Assembly (NCBI RefSeq): GCF_001476655.1
Contig: NZ_LDRT01000019.1
Location: 16,791 to 80,790 of the forward strand
Source of the DNA: Microbacterium testaceum
Lineage (GTDB): Bacteria; Actinomycetota; Actinomycetes; Actinomycetales; Microbacteriaceae
Direction: 5' to 3'
DNA: 64,000 nt
Shown here: positions 1 to 7,852 of the stretch, piece by piece
Layout of the letters: each line of letters opens with the position of its first letter
Numbering within the stretch: position 1 is the stretch's first letter
Notes under the pieces: model-generated
The model's input: the letters and a program-made list of their open reading frames with translations, nothing else
What the model was told of the DNA's origin: nothing
Database searches by the model: none
Program-made: the position numbers and the translations under genes

Positions 1-597
1 GTGCGGATCGCCCGTGACATGCATGACGTCGTGGCCCACTCGCTCGCCGTCGTGATCGCCCAGGCGGACGGAGCCCGCTACGCGGCGACGGCCGACCCCG
101 AGGCCGCCACGGCCGCCCTCGCCACGATCTCCACCACCGCCCGCGCGGCCCTCACCGACGTGCGCCAACTGCTCACGCAGCTGCGTCACACGCAGGCCGA
201 GGGCCCGCAACCGCGGCTCGCCGACCTCGACGCGCTGTACACGCACGTGCGCGCCGCGGGCGTCGAGCTGTCGGTCGACGTCGATCCCGTCCCACCCGGA
301 GAGCCGCCGGCGGCGATCCAGCTCGCGGTGTACCGCATTCTGCAGGAGGCGTTGACGAACGCCCTCCGCCACGGCGCCGACCCTCGCGTCGATGTGTACC
401 TCGGGTGGCTCCCCGACCACGTCGAGCTCCTGGTGCGTAACGCGCGGGCGGCAGACGCTCCGGCTCCGCCGTCCGGCGGACACGGTCTCATCGGGATGCG
501 CGAGCGTGCACAACTCGTCGGCGGCCGGCTGACCGCCGAGGCGCAGGGGCGGTTCTTCGTCGTGCGCGCGACCCTTCCCGTCCGGGCATCGCCATGA
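1..597 (+). CDS. Sensor histidine kinase, NarL/DesK type (C-terminal part only)
   Basis: This is the kinase core of a two-component sensor; its N-terminal sensor and membrane part lies outside the window, so the first base here is probably not the real start. The visible 198 residues open with the phospho-acceptor helix of the HisKA_3 family (RDMHDVVAHSL, His at residue 8 of the fragment). A HATPase region follows, with an N-box (LTNALRHG, about residues 117-124) and a glycine-rich GHGLIGMRERA lid segment. The stop overlaps a possible ATG of the response regulator (ATGA), so the two are co-transcribed. The signal sensed cannot be told from this part. Confidence 0.9.
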   Translation: MRIARDMHDVVAHSLAVVIAQADGARYAATADPEAATAALATISTTARAALTDVRQLLTQLRHTQAEGPQPRLADLDALYTHVRAAGVELSVDVDPVPPGEPPAAIQLAVYRILQEALTNALRHGADPRVDVYLGWLPDHVELLVRNARAADAPAPPSGGHGLIGMRERAQLVGGRLTAEAQGRFFVVRATLPVRASP

Positions 598-650
598 GCC
601 GGCCGAGCCCCGAACACCCGACAGAACGATCCCCGAGAGGAACCGCCCGA

Positions 651-1301
651 GTGAGCACCCCCGTACGTATCGTTCTGGTCGACGATCAGGCGCTGTTCCG
701 CGCCGGCATCCGGATGGTGATCGACTCGCAGCCCGACCTCGAGGTCGTGGGCGAAGCATCCGACGGTCGCGAGGGAATCGAGATGGTCCGCGCGACCCGG
801 CCCGACCTCGTCCTCATGGACGTGCGCATGCCGGTCATGGACGGGCTCACCGCGACCGCGGAGATCCTCCGCGAGCCGGAGCCGCCCCGTGTCGTCGTCC
901 TCACCACCTTCGACCTCGACGAGGCCGCTGCGCGGGCCATCCAACGCGGCGCGAGCGGATTCCTCCTCAAGGACTCGGAGCCCGAATTCCTCCTGTCCGC
1001 CATCCGCACCGTGCACGCGGGGTCGGCCGTCATCGCGGCGGAGGCGACGCGCGAGCTCTTCGCCCACATCGCCGAGAACGGCACCGCGGAACCCGTACCG
1101 ACCAGCTTCGGCGAGCTGACCGAGCGTGAGCGCGAGATCTTCCTGCTCGCGGCCGCGGGACTCAGCAACGGCGAGATCGCGGCGCGCGAATTCCTCTCCG
1201 AAGCCACGGTGAAGACCCACATCAGTCGGATCCTCTCCAAGCTCTCGCTCCGGGATCGCGTGCAACTCGTTGTCTTCGCGTACCGGCACGGCCTGGTCTG
1301 A
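651..1301 (+). CDS. LuxR/NarL-family response regulator
   Basis: This is a 216-residue DNA-binding response regulator, partner of the kinase just upstream. The receiver domain starts at once (VRIVLVDDQALFRAG) and holds the phospho-acceptor Asp in LVLMDVRMPVMDG. The C-terminal LuxR helix-turn-helix begins at LTEREREIFLLAAAGLSNGE and carries the usual VKTHISRILSKL recognition helix. The GTG at 651 is preferred over the ATG at 594: GAGAGGA lies at a proper distance upstream, and the extra 19 residues of the longer form are Pro/Arg/Ser-rich and not receiver-like. The regulated genes are not identifiable here. Confidence 0.93.
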   Translation: MSTPVRIVLVDDQALFRAGIRMVIDSQPDLEVVGEASDGREGIEMVRATRPDLVLMDVRMPVMDGLTATAEILREPEPPRVVVLTTFDLDEAAARAIQRGASGFLLKDSEPEFLLSAIRTVHAGSAVIAAEATRELFAHIAENGTAEPVPTSFGELTEREREIFLLAAAGLSNGEIAAREFLSEATVKTHISRILSKLSLRDRVQLVVFAYRHGLV

Positions 1302-1336
1302 GGCCTCCGCGCCGGGCGTTGCGGACGCCGCCGCCG

Positions 1337-1846
1337 TCAGTCGGACGCGTCGTCCGCCTTCTCCGGGTCGTACGCCCACGTCGGCGCGAGGGCGCGGATA
1401 CGCCCTTCGCGCCACTGCCACATCGCCCAGAGTCCCGGCCAGAGCACGGGGGCCGCGGCCCCACCGATCGTGAGGCGTTCCCTCCACAGGGTCCGTCCCG
1501 CCTCGCCCGGGGCCTCGGACACCGCCATCTGGTGATCCCACACGTCGAGGGCGGCGAGCGGACCGGTCAGGGGCACCCCCCAGTCCCGGAACACGCGCAC
1601 ACGCCCGTGGCCATCCGTGGTCTCGCGGTCCGCAACCGAGATGAGCTGCCGGCCGAGGGGAAGCGCCCCGGCGAGGCTCATCTGCACGGGGACGTCGTCT
1701 CCGGAGGCGAACGAGGTCGGCATCTCCCCGAGCGCATCGACGTCGAGGAGGGGACCATAGAGCTCGGCGACGGCACGCGGCGAGTGCAGCGCTCGCCACG
1801 CGGCATCCGGATCGCAATCGATCACGAACTTCAACAGAATGCGCAT
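1337..1846 (-). CDS. SRPBCC-like (START/Bet v1 fold) protein
   Basis: This 169-residue protein faces the response regulator (convergent, 35-base gap). Its opening, MRILLKFVIDCDPDAAWRAL followed by LHSPRAVAELYGPLL, has the pattern of SRPBCC ligand-binding proteins: a first beta strand, then an 'aW..l..p......W/Y gP' helix. There is no signal peptide or membrane segment, and no catalytic motif. The reading frame stays open far upstream, but residues before this ATG are Arg/Pro-rich and look like non-coding shadow. The fold assignment is by pattern only and the ligand is unknown. Confidence 0.7.
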   Translation of the reverse strand: MRILLKFVIDCDPDAAWRALHSPRAVAELYGPLLDVDALGEMPTSFASGDDVPVQMSLAGALPLGRQLISVADRETTDGHGRVRVFRDWGVPLTGPLAALDVWDHQMAVSEAPGEAGRTLWRERLTIGGAAAPVLWPGLWAMWQWREGRIRALAPTWAYDPEKADDASD

Positions 1847-1914
1847 GCTGCGAATTCTGCCGCACGCGCCCGTTCCCCCGCCCGGGTTGACGGCGGGCGG
1901 ACGCGTCCCCGGCT

Positions 1915-1920
1915 TAGGCT
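1915..1920 (+). promoter_or_regulatory. -10-like hexamer of a probable leaderless promoter
   Basis: TAGGCT ends exactly 6 bases before the ATG at 1927, which would place the transcription start at or next to the start codon. TTGACG at 1887-1892 is an excellent -35 match, but its 22-base spacing to this hexamer is too long, so the -35 is uncertain. The geometry matches several other genes in the window. Confidence 0.45.
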
Positions 1921-1926
1921 CGAGGG

Positions 1927-2544
1927 ATGCCGAACGACCACGCCCCGCATGCCCAGGCGAACTACCAGGTGCGTCTCGAGTGGGGGAGTGCGGGCCTGGC
2001 GCGGCTCGCGCCCGCCGACGTCGTGATCCTCGTGCAGACGCTCGGTCTCTCGGCCGATGCGCTCGCCGCCGCCGAGGCGGGCGCGGTCCTGCCCCTCGAC
2101 GGGCTCCCGACCGCGGCGCTCGCGGGCCGCGCATCCGTCGGCGCCGCGCACGTGCTGATCGGCGGGATCCGCAACGCACGAGCCGTGGCCGACCGCGTCC
2201 TCGAGCTGCAGACGGCGCGCGCGGCGCGCACCAGTATCGCGATCATCGCGGTCGGGTATTCGGATGCCGACACCCTCCGCTTCGCCGTCGACGACCTCCT
2301 GGGGGCCGGTGCCGTGGTTGCGGCGCTCGGTGATGTGGGCATCGACCACGCCTCTCCCGATGCGGCCGTCGCCGGCGAGGGGTATCGCGCTCTCCGCGGA
2401 GCGGCGCGTCATCTGCTCTCGGCGAGCGGCACGGGTCGGGCGCTCGCCGGCGTCGGTCGTGCGGAGGTCGTTCAGGCCGCGGCCGCGCGGGATGCGGCAT
2501 CCGTCGTCCCGGCGTTCGCCGACGGAGCCTTCCGCGCCGCCTGA
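1927..2544 (+). CDS. 2-phosphosulfolactate phosphatase family (ComB-like) protein
   Basis: This 205-residue protein resembles the ComB family, Mg-dependent acid phosphatases first described in coenzyme M synthesis. The family pattern is seen in VVILVQTLGLSADAL, in the ASVGAAHVLIGGIRNARAVAD block, and in IAVGYSDADTLRFAVDDLLGAGAV near the expected 'G......R.a.EDllgAG' position. Actinobacteria are not known to make coenzyme M, so the substrate is probably another phospho-ester and the name should be read as a family label. It stands alone, with an apparent leaderless promoter and an inverted repeat after the stop. Confidence 0.72.
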   Translation: MPNDHAPHAQANYQVRLEWGSAGLARLAPADVVILVQTLGLSADALAAAEAGAVLPLDGLPTAALAGRASVGAAHVLIGGIRNARAVADRVLELQTARAARTSIAIIAVGYSDADTLRFAVDDLLGAGAVVAALGDVGIDHASPDAAVAGEGYRALRGAARHLLSASGTGRALAGVGRAEVVQAAAARDAASVVPAFADGAFRAA

Positions 2545-2581
2545 CCCGCGCGGGTTCCTCCCGCAGCGCAGATCCGGAGAT

Positions 2582-2626
2582 CGCGCGCAGATCCGGACGA
2601 GACGCGCATCATCGTCCGGATCTGCG
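2582..2626. terminator. Perfect 17-bp inverted repeat between convergent genes
   Basis: The arms at 2582-2598 (CGCGCAGATCCGGACGA) and 2610-2626 are perfect reverse complements around an 11-base loop. A further direct copy of GCGCAGATCCGGA sits at 2566-2578. The element lies in the 211-base gap between the converging ComB-like and SprT-like genes, so bidirectional termination is the simplest role. No U-tract follows, as is common in actinobacteria. Confidence 0.6.
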
Positions 2627-2755
2627 CGGCATCTCCGGGTCCGCGAGGCCCCGCACCGGCCGGCCCCAAGCCGGCCGCGCCCGCGGTATCCCCGCACCCG
2701 ACGAGTCGGCCTGCGCCGCGCCCGCCCGCGGCACCCCCGCTCGCCCCGAACTGTG

Positions 2756-3244
2756 TCAGCGCGGGGTCGCCGCCGCGAGCCGCGTGGCCCGGCTGATGTC
2801 GCGGCGCTCCCAGGTCAGCGCGAAGCGCGGATCGAAGTGCGGCGCGCACTTCGCGCAGGACGTGGGCCGCGTCGCGCGACGGTGACGGTAGGCGACGTGT
2901 CCCGCGGGGCAGGTGCCGACCCAGGGGGCGAGCTCATTGGCGGTCTCTCCGGCGTGCGTCGTCCCGCCGACGTAGCCGAGCTCACGCGCCGTGCGCTTCC
3001 ACGTCGGACCGTGCCCGGCGGCTCCGCCCGCGAGGGCGTGCGCCACCTCGTGCAGAAGAGTCTGGTGGTTCGTGTCGTCGTCGTAGCGGGCGGCGAGGTA
3101 GCGCGAGACGCTGATGCGCTTGCGGCCGTAGTCGCAGAGCCCCGCGCGGCGCTTGGCATTGTCGAAGCCGAAGGTCCACGACGCGTCGAGGTGCAGGGCG
3201 ATCAGTGCCTCTGCCCAGGTGCGCACGCGCTGCAGTTCGGACAT
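2756..3244 (-). CDS. SprT-like zinc metalloprotease domain protein
   Basis: This 162-residue protein has the SprT/Spartan-type metalloprotease core: HEVAHAL at residues 65-71 supplies two zinc-binding His and the catalytic Glu, and GHGPTW at about 77-82 supplies the third His. The C-terminal part has CPAGH (Cys112) and SCAKC (Cys130, Cys133), resembling the zinc ribbon of SprT-like proteins. There is no signal peptide, so it acts in the cytoplasm. Eukaryotic relatives cut DNA-protein crosslinks, but bacterial SprT functions are poorly defined. The neighbours give no hint. Confidence 0.85.
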   Translation of the reverse strand: MSELQRVRTWAEALIALHLDASWTFGFDNAKRRAGLCDYGRKRISVSRYLAARYDDDTNHQTLLHEVAHALAGGAAGHGPTWKRTARELGYVGGTTHAGETANELAPWVGTCPAGHVAYRHRRATRPTSCAKCAPHFDPRFALTWERRDISRATRLAAATPR

Positions 3245-3251
3245 GACCGGA

Positions 3252-3257
3252 AGACTA
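3252..3257 (-). promoter_or_regulatory. -10-like hexamer 7 bases before the SprT-like start
   Basis: Read on the minus strand, TAGTCT ends 7 bases before the ATG at 3244. This fits a leaderless transcript. No convincing -35 was found. Confidence 0.4.
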
Positions 3258-3274
3258 GACCGGGGTTACGACAT

Positions 3275-3802
3275 TCAGCTCGCGACGACCTCGCGCGGGC
3301 GCCGACGGTCGGCGGCGTCGATCGCGAGCAGCGTCGATTCGAGCTGGGCGTCGGTGGCCCCGGCGTTCTGCCGGAGGAACAGCGCGCGCTTGAAATCGCG
3401 CCGCGCGCTCTCGAAATCGCCCTCGTCGTAGTGCACCTTGCCACGGTGCTGCAGGGCGAAGGCGGCGATGCTCGCCCAGTTCTGCCCCTCGGCCTCCTCG
3501 GCGCACATCGTGAGCTCCTGCTCGGCGGCGGCGTACGCCCCGCGGCACTGCATGATCGTGGCGTGGAGGATGCGGGCGCGCAGCAGATCGCGACGTGTCC
3601 CCGCCATGCGCGCGACGCGCACCGACTGCTCCGAGATGGCGAGGGCCTCGTCGAAACGATCGAGCACCTTGAGCAGCCACACGCGCTCCAGCAGGGCGGG
3701 GAGGCTGCGCTGGGAGCCGATCTCGTCGAGACGCTCCGCGCACTCACGAGAGTCAGTGATCTCGCGCAATGTGTCGGGGTCATACCCGCGGATATAGCTC
3801 AC
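3275..3802 (-). CDS. TPR-repeat protein
   Basis: This 175-residue soluble protein is almost entirely helical and fits tetratricopeptide repeats: helix pairs such as RVWLLKVLDRFDEALAISEQ, ILHATIMQCRGAYAAAEQEL and FALQHRGKVHYDEGDFESAR have the TPR spacing of small residues and end in the usual 'ea...f..al' helix. The start is a GTG at 3802, preceded on the minus strand by a strong GGGAGGAG ribosome site. TPR proteins scaffold protein contacts; the partner is unknown. It is followed by the SprT-like gene on the same strand after a 30-base gap that holds a possible separate promoter. Confidence 0.8.
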   Translation of the reverse strand: MSYIRGYDPDTLREITDSRECAERLDEIGSQRSLPALLERVWLLKVLDRFDEALAISEQSVRVARMAGTRRDLLRARILHATIMQCRGAYAAAEQELTMCAEEAEGQNWASIAAFALQHRGKVHYDEGDFESARRDFKRALFLRQNAGATDAQLESTLLAIDAADRRRPREVVAS

Positions 3803-3874
3803 CGTCGCTCCTCCCGAATGGCCGATGGTCTCCAGTCTGCGACGAGAAGGCCGAACTGCCCAGTCGCCACGCGG

Positions 3875-4741
3875 TCAGCGTTCGAAGAGGGATGCCGAGG
3901 GCTTGGGCGACGGTGTCGCATCGGCATCCGTCGCCGGGCGCGCGCCGCGGACGAACTCTTCGATCTCGGCTCCCTGGGAGACCTTGGCGGGGTGGGGGCC
4001 GGCGGCCATGAGCCGCGGCAACCACTCGACAGGAAGGGGAGCGGCGGAGGCGGCGATGACGAGATTGCCGAAGCGACGGCCCTTGAGGACCTGCACCTCG
4101 GCCAGAAGGATGACCTCCGGCAGCACGTCGCGCACCGTCGCCACCTGGCGTCGGGCGAACGCGAGACCGGGGCCGTCCGAGACGTTGACGAGCAGCACCC
4201 CGTCCGGGGCGAGGAGGCGGGCGGCCTCGCGGTAGAACTCCACGGTCGTGAGGTGCGCCGGCGTCTGCGCGCCCGAATACACGTCGCTGACGAGGAGGTC
4301 GACGGCACCGGAGAGCCCGGCGGGCAGCCGCGCGAGCCCGGCGCGGGCGTCGCCGATGCGCACGCGCACCGCGGCGCCCCGGGGGAGCGGAAGGTTCTCG
4401 CGCACGAGGTCCCACAGCTTCGGCTCCAGCTCGATGACCTGCTGTCGCGAGCCCGGTCGGGTGGCTTCGACGTAGCGGGGGAGAGTGAGGGCCCCCGCAC
4501 CCAGGTGCACGGCGGTCAGCGGCTGTCCCGGCATCCGGAGTCGGTCGATGACCGCCCCCATCCGGGCGACGTACTCGAAGTGCAGGTGCGTCGGGTCGTC
4601 GAGGTCGACGTGCGACTGCGGGGTGCCGTCGACCACCAGCTCCCAGCCGGAGACGAAGCCCGACGGCGACACCCGGGCGAGGGAGCCGTCCGACAGCCGT
4701 GCGGTGGGGGCGTCGTCGGGTTCGATGCGCATTCGAGCCAT
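3875..4741 (-). CDS. Spermidine synthase-like methyltransferase-fold protein
   Basis: This 288-residue protein has the spermidine-synthase-type Rossmann fold. THLHFEYVARMGAVID leads into the nucleotide-binding motif AVHLGAGALTLPRY (about residues 77-90). Acidic VIELEPKLWDLV follows, then VRIGDARAGL and the active-site-region LLVSDVYSGAQTP. Many actinobacterial proteins of this type are called fused or orphan polyamine aminopropyltransferases, but polyamine synthesis is not proven for them. The start ATG at 4741 is supported by a TAGCGT hexamer 6 bases upstream. The last 40 residues are Pro/Ala-rich and probably unstructured. Confidence 0.82.
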   Translation of the reverse strand: MARMRIEPDDAPTARLSDGSLARVSPSGFVSGWELVVDGTPQSHVDLDDPTHLHFEYVARMGAVIDRLRMPGQPLTAVHLGAGALTLPRYVEATRPGSRQQVIELEPKLWDLVRENLPLPRGAAVRVRIGDARAGLARLPAGLSGAVDLLVSDVYSGAQTPAHLTTVEFYREAARLLAPDGVLLVNVSDGPGLAFARRQVATVRDVLPEVILLAEVQVLKGRRFGNLVIAASAAPLPVEWLPRLMAAGPHPAKVSQGAEIEEFVRGARPATDADATPSPKPSASLFER

Positions 4742-4747
4742 GTCTCC

Positions 4748-4753
4748 ACGCTA
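4748..4753 (-). promoter_or_regulatory. -10-like hexamer of a probable leaderless promoter
   Basis: On the minus strand TAGCGT ends 6 bases before the ATG of the spermidine-synthase-like gene. The 6-base spacer (GGAGAC) also looks like a ribosome site, but it would be upstream of, or at, the transcript start. Confidence 0.5.
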
Positions 4754-5041
4754 GGCCCTGGCTCCCGCGCCCACCGGATGCCGCCGCGCCGCGCCGTGGC
4801 GGGTACACGATGCGGAGCGAATCGCTGCGCGGTGCGTCGCCGACCTGCGCGATGTGGGTGTTGCGCGCCGCGTGGTTGAGGCATCCTGCTCTCCCGCTCG
4901 AAACACGATCGATACACAGGGGCAATGGGCAGCGGGCCTGTCGACCTGTACGGTCGGTTCAACAGCAAGCGGAGCGCGGCACGACGAGGTGACAGCGCAG
5001 TCGGGCTCCTCCTTTCCTCCCCCCGGAAGGCACAACGAAAA

Positions 5042-6712
5042 ATGCAAGGAAATCTCCGTACCCGCGTGCTCGCGGCCGGCGCCACCATCGCCATCGGTGC
5101 GCTCGCCCTCGCGGGGTGCACGAGCCAGCGTGACGACAACGGCGGCGGCGGTGATGCCGGCGGCGACGTCGACTCGACGTTCGTCTTCGGTGCCTCGGGT
5201 GACCCCTCGAGCCTCGACCCCGCGTTCGCGAGCGACGGCGAGTCGTTCCGTATCTCGCGGCAGATCTTCGAGGGACTCGTCGGTGTCGAGCCGGGGACGG
5301 CTGATCCCGCCCCCCTGCTCGCCGAGAGCTGGACGCAGTCCGACGACGGCCTGTCGTACACGTTCCAGCTGAAGCAGGGCGTGACCTTCCACGACGGCAC
5401 CGAGTTCAACGCCGACGCGGTCTGCTTCAACTTCGATCGGCAGAACAATTTCACCGGCATCGCGCAGTCCGAGAGCCTGTCCTACTACTGGGGCAAGATC
5501 ATGCGCGGCTACGCCGACACGGGTACCTCGATCTACGGCGGCTGCGAGGCCGCGAGCCCCACCGAGGCGACGATCACGCTCACCGAGCCGTTCGCCGGCT
5601 TCATTCCCGCGCTCTCGCTCCCCGCCTTCGCGATCCAGAGCCCCACCGCCCTCCAGGAGTACAAGGCCGACGAGGTCGGCGGCACCTCCGAGGCGCCGAC
5701 CCTCAGCGAGTACGCCCAGGCGCATCCGACAGGTACCGGCCCCTTCAAATTCGACTCGTGGGAGCCGGGCGCCGAGGCGACCGTCAGTGCCTACGACGGC
5801 TACTGGGGCGAGCAGGGCCAGGTGCAGCAGGTCATCTTCCGCGTGATCGGCGACACCACCGCCCGCCGGCAGGCCCTCGAGTCCGGCTCCATCGACGGGT
5901 ACGACCTCGTCGCCCCCGCTGACCTGGGTGCGCTCGAGAGCGCGGGCTACATGCTCACCAACCGCGACCCGTTCAACATCCTGTACCTCGGCATGAACCA
6001 GGCGAACCCCGCGCTCAGCGACATCCGCGTGCGCCAGGCGATCGCCCACGCCATCGACAAGCAGCAGCTCGTCACCCAGGTCCTGCCCGAGGGCACGACC
6101 GTGGCCTCGCAGTTCATGCCCGACAGCGTGATCGGCTTCAACTCCGGTGTGACGACGTACGACTTCGACCAGGACGCCGCCAAGGCCCTCCTCGCCGAGG
6201 CCGGCTTCACCGAGGCCAACCCGCTGACGATCACGTTCAACTACCCCGTGAACATCTCGCGCCCGTACATGCCGAACCCCGAGCAGATCTTCACCAACCT
6301 GCAGTCGCAGCTGCAGGCCGTGGGCATCGTGCTCAACCCGGTGTCGAACGAGTGGGGCGAGTACCTCGACCTCATCCAGGGCGGCAGCGACCACGGCATC
6401 CATCTCCTCGGCTGGACCGGCGACTACAACGACCCCGACAACTTCGTGGGTACGTTCTTCGGCGCGAAGTCGAACGAGTGGGGCTTCGACAACGCCGAGC
6501 TCTTCTCGGCCCTCACCTCGGCCCGCGGCATCGCGACCGAGGCCGAGCAGGACCCGGCCTACCAGGCGGTGAACGAGCAGATCGCGACGTTCCTGCCGGG
6601 CATCCCGCTGGCCAATCCCGTGCCGACGCTCGCCTTCGCGCCCCGCGTGAAGTCGTACCCGGCCAGCCCCGTGCAGGACGAGGTCTACAACGAGATCGAA
6701 CTCACCCAGTGA
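5042..6712 (+). CDS. Peptide ABC transporter substrate-binding lipoprotein (family 5)
   Basis: This 556-residue lipoprotein is the binding protein of a dipeptide/oligopeptide importer. The ATG at 5042 gives a classic lipoprotein signal: basic MQGNLRTR, a hydrophobic stretch, and the lipobox LALAGC with the lipidated Cys at residue 26. SBP family 5 features follow: DPSSLDPAFASDGES, the YTFQLKQGVTFHDGTEFNADAV block, and RQAIAHAIDKQQLV with a downstream LLGWTGDYNDPDNFVG segment. An in-frame ATG at 4925 would bury the signal peptide and is rejected. It heads the importer operon; two stem-loops after the stop may keep its mRNA more abundant than that of the permeases. Confidence 0.95.
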   Translation: MQGNLRTRVLAAGATIAIGALALAGCTSQRDDNGGGGDAGGDVDSTFVFGASGDPSSLDPAFASDGESFRISRQIFEGLVGVEPGTADPAPLLAESWTQSDDGLSYTFQLKQGVTFHDGTEFNADAVCFNFDRQNNFTGIAQSESLSYYWGKIMRGYADTGTSIYGGCEAASPTEATITLTEPFAGFIPALSLPAFAIQSPTALQEYKADEVGGTSEAPTLSEYAQAHPTGTGPFKFDSWEPGAEATVSAYDGYWGEQGQVQQVIFRVIGDTTARRQALESGSIDGYDLVAPADLGALESAGYMLTNRDPFNILYLGMNQANPALSDIRVRQAIAHAIDKQQLVTQVLPEGTTVASQFMPDSVIGFNSGVTTYDFDQDAAKALLAEAGFTEANPLTITFNYPVNISRPYMPNPEQIFTNLQSQLQAVGIVLNPVSNEWGEYLDLIQGGSDHGIHLLGWTGDYNDPDNFVGTFFGAKSNEWGFDNAELFSALTSARGIATEAEQDPAYQAVNEQIATFLPGIPLANPVPTLAFAPRVKSYPASPVQDEVYNEIELTQ

Positions 6713-6719
6713 TCCGGAT

Positions 6720-6759
6720 GCCGTGGGCTCCTCCACCGTCGAGGTGAGGGGCCCACGGC
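6720..6759 (+). terminator. Stem-loop after the binding-protein gene
   Basis: GCCGTGGGC at 6720-6728 pairs with GCCCACGGC at 6751-6759, with partial pairing inside the loop. It begins 7 bases after the lipoprotein stop. It lies within the operon, so partial termination or 3' mRNA protection is more likely than full termination. Confidence 0.55.
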
Positions 6760-6763
6760 ACAC

Positions 6764-6812
6764 GGATGCCGCGGGCCCGGTGCCGTCTCGGACCACCGGG
6801 CCGGCGGCATCC
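6764..6812 (+). terminator. Second stem-loop before the first permease gene
   Basis: Arms at 6764-6782 and 6794-6812 are 19 bases long with one mismatch (GGATGCCGCGGGCCCGGTG against its partner) around an 11-base loop. It immediately follows the previous hairpin and ends 35 bases before the permease start. Confidence 0.55.
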
Positions 6813-6847
6813 CGCGTCCCCCCGCTCCCGACACCCTGTGAGAATCC

Positions 6848-7852
6848 GTGCTCCGCACCATCGGCAGACGTCTGCTCCTGCTCATCCCCACCCTGTTCGG
6901 TCTTTCCGTCCTGCTCTTCGCCTGGGTGCGCGCTCTCCCGGGCGGTCCCGCCGTCGCGCTCCTCGGTGAGCGCGCGACCCCGGCGGCCGTCGAGCGCATC
7001 AACGAGCTCTACGGCTTCAACGAGCCGCTGTACGTGCAGTACTTCACGTGGCTCGGCCGCCTCGCCACCGGCGACTTCGGCTCCTCGATCCAGACGGGGC
7101 GGCCCGTGCTCGAGGAGTTCGTGCGCCGCTTCCCCGCGACCCTCGAGCTCTCGATCGCCGCACTCATCGTGGCCGTGGGCATCGGCATCCCCCTCGGCTA
7201 CTGGGCGGCGCGCCGCCACGGCAAGGTGTGGGACCACACGGCCGTCGTGCTGAGCCTCATCGGCATCACGATCCCGGTGTTCTTCCTCGCGTTCATCCTC
7301 AAGTACGTCTTCGCGGTGCAGCTGGGCTGGCTGCCCTCCGACGGGCGCCAGAACCCGCGCATCGACGCGACGCACTATACGAACCTGTACGTCTTCGACG
7401 GGCTCATCACGGGCGAGTTCGACGCCTCGTGGGATGCCATCCTGCACCTGATCCTCCCGGCGATCGCGCTCGGCACGATCCCGCTCGCGATCATCGTGCG
7501 CATCACGCGCGCGTCGGTGCTGGAGGTGCAGAACGCCGACTACGTCCGCACGGGCCGGGCGAAGGGCATCGGGACGGGGACGCTGCGCAACCGCTTCATC
7601 CTGCGCAACGCGATGCTCCCCGTCGTCACGACCGTGGGGCTGCAGGCGGGTCTGCTCATCTCGGGGGCGGTGCTCACGGAGACGGTCTTCGCCTTCCCGG
7701 GCATCGGGCAGTTCCTCGCGCGGGCGATCTTCACGCGCGACTTCCCTGTGCTGCAGGGCTTCATCATCTTCATCGCGATCGCCTACGCGCTCATCAACCT
7801 GTTGGTCGACCTGTCGTACAGCGTCATCGACCCGAGAGTGAGAGTCCAGTGA
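6848..7852 (+). CDS. Peptide ABC transporter permease, DppB type
   Basis: This 334-residue inner-membrane permease has the DppB/OppB layout: an N-terminal helix in LRTIGRRLLLLIPTLFGLSV, the LPGGPAVALLG region, then five more membrane helices. The cytoplasmic EAA loop that docks the ATPase is visible in GRAKGIGTGTLRNRFILRNA (about residues 238-257). The start is a GTG. Its stop overlaps the GTG of the next permease (GTGA), so the two are translationally coupled and make a heterodimeric channel. Confidence 0.93.
   Translation: MLRTIGRRLLLLIPTLFGLSVLLFAWVRALPGGPAVALLGERATPAAVERINELYGFNEPLYVQYFTWLGRLATGDFGSSIQTGRPVLEEFVRRFPATLELSIAALIVAVGIGIPLGYWAARRHGKVWDHTAVVLSLIGITIPVFFLAFILKYVFAVQLGWLPSDGRQNPRIDATHYTNLYVFDGLITGEFDASWDAILHLILPAIALGTIPLAIIVRITRASVLEVQNADYVRTGRAKGIGTGTLRNRFILRNAMLPVVTTVGLQAGLLISGAVLTETVFAFPGIGQFLARAIFTRDFPVLQGFIIFIAIAYALINLLVDLSYSVIDPRVRVQ

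Noticed and set aside
4925..5041. N-terminal extension of the peptide-binding lipoprotein
   Set aside because: It would place 39 charged residues before a perfect lipoprotein signal peptide.
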